A DNA stretch of 64,000 nucleotides from Amycolatopsis sp. QT-25. Its GTDB lineage: Bacteria > Actinomycetota > Actinomycetes > Mycobacteriales > Pseudonocardiaceae. Position 1 is the stretch's first letter; each line of letters opens with the position of its first letter. The notes under the pieces are model-generated. The model was not told where the DNA came from, did no database searches, and saw nothing but the letters and a program-made list of their open reading frames with translations. The DNA is taken from contig NZ_CP120210.1 of the NCBI RefSeq assembly GCF_029369745.1, positions 1,178,001-1,242,000 on the forward strand, in the 5' to 3' direction. The translations under genes and the position numbers were made by a program. This document shows positions 63,533-64,000 of this stretch, piece after piece.

Positions 63533-64000
63533 TCAGGCGTCGATGGCTTCGCGGTCGACCCGGTCGGAGGATTCGACCAGCCAGTTGCGGCGTGGTTCGA
63601 CCTTCTCGCCCATCAACAGTTCGAGCGCGTTCTCCGCGGCTTCGACGTCGTCGAGGGTGATGCGGCGGACCGAGCGGGTGGCGGGATTCATCGTGGTGTC
63701 CCACAGTTCGTCGGCGTCCATCTCGCCGAGACCCTTGAACCGCGGCACCGGCGTGACGATCTGCTTGCCCGCCCGCTCCAGTTCCGCGAACTTGGTCTCC
63801 ATCTCCTTCTGGGTGAAGGTGAAATGGGTCTCCGGGTTACGGCCCTTGGTGACCAGCTTGTGCAGCGGCGGCATCGCGGCGTAGAGCCTGCCGTCCTCGA
63901 TGACCGGCCGCATGTACTTGGCGAACAGCGTGATCAGCAGCGTGCGGATGTGCGAACCGTCGACGTCCGCGTCGGCCATCAGGATCACCCGGCCGTAACG
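63533..64000 (-). CDS. parE: DNA topoisomerase IV subunit B, C-terminal part (cut by window edge)
   Basis: The last 155 residues of a GyrB/ParE protein. They begin RYGRVILMADADVDGSHIRT, the TOPRIM DxDxD metal site, and continue with LLITLFAKYMRPVIEDGRLY and RFKGLGEMDADELWDTTMNP. The end, PRRNWLVESSDRVDREAIDA, is of a type seen in both GyrB and ParE; ParE is chosen because parC follows 29 bp later. Confidence 0.88.
   Translation of the reverse strand, partial: RYGRVILMADADVDGSHIRTLLITLFAKYMRPVIEDGRLYAAMPPLHKLVTKGRNPETHFTFTQKEMETKFAELERAGKQIVTPVPRFKGLGEMDADELWDTTMNPATRSVRRITLDDVEAAENALELLMGEKVEPRRNWLVESSDRVDREAIDA

Overview
The window is high-GC DNA with actinomycete gene order and signals: GTG/TTG starts, ATGA and GTGA overlaps, and likely leaderless genes. 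Its protein families (hut cluster, UPF0182/PPA1309 pair, DUF222 relic, MauE/DsbA pair, ParE/ParC pair) fit the Pseudonocardiaceae, most like Amycolatopsis. That placement is inference from recognised families; no search was run.

Layout. 1-3.4 kb: PPA1309-like fragment and a UPF0182 membrane protein. 3.4-6.0 kb: two identical initiator tRNA genes bracketing a TetR-controlled FAD monooxygenase. 6.3-11.2 kb: PadR regulator, then prfB, ftsE, ftsX, smpB and an amidohydrolase. 11.1-15.4 kb: acyltransferase, a small protein and a sensor/kinase/regulator operon. 15.5 kb: ssrA (tmRNA), partner of smpB. 16.3-17.6 kb: decayed genes. 17.6-25.4 kb: a complete histidine-utilisation cluster (IclR regulator, hutH, hutU, M20 amidohydrolase, hutF, hutI). 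25.6-38.9 kb: two hypothetical genes, an unusual two-component system, an oxygenase/TetR pair, an ABC operon with a secreted hydrolase, a voltage-sensor-like protein, HrpB, a solute-binding lipoprotein and a MauE/DsbA pair. 39-43.5 kb: a ClpX-type zinc-finger regulator with a well-formed operator/promoter, an IS481 relic, LysR, DUF1772-like, RraA-like and a HAF-repeat pseudogene. 43.6-48.2 kb: a five-gene beta-oxidation-like operon.

48.3-61.0 kb: a diterpenoid biosynthetic locus. A divergent P450 faces a ten-gene operon: P450, polyprenyl (probably GGPP) synthase, class II diterpene cyclase (DxDD), class I terpene synthase (DDxxD and NSE motifs), 3Fe-4S ferredoxin, then HMG-CoA reductase, mevalonate kinase, diphosphomevalonate decarboxylase, phosphomevalonate kinase and type 2 IPP isomerase. 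The operon makes its own IPP/DMAPP from HMG-CoA, condenses them to a prenyl diphosphate, cyclises it twice and oxidises it. HMG-CoA synthase is missing. 61.0-64.0 kb: parC and the end of parE.

The first 42 kb also carry fifteen copies of a near-palindromic 22-bp element (core GATAGCAAAGGTCCCTTGCT) in gaps and at gene ends. Four copies supply the stop codon of the adjacent gene. No copy was found in the last 21.7 kb, where the acyl-CoA and diterpene loci lie. The strongest candidates for something undescribed are the diterpenoid locus, the repeat family and the zinc-finger regulator with twin operators.
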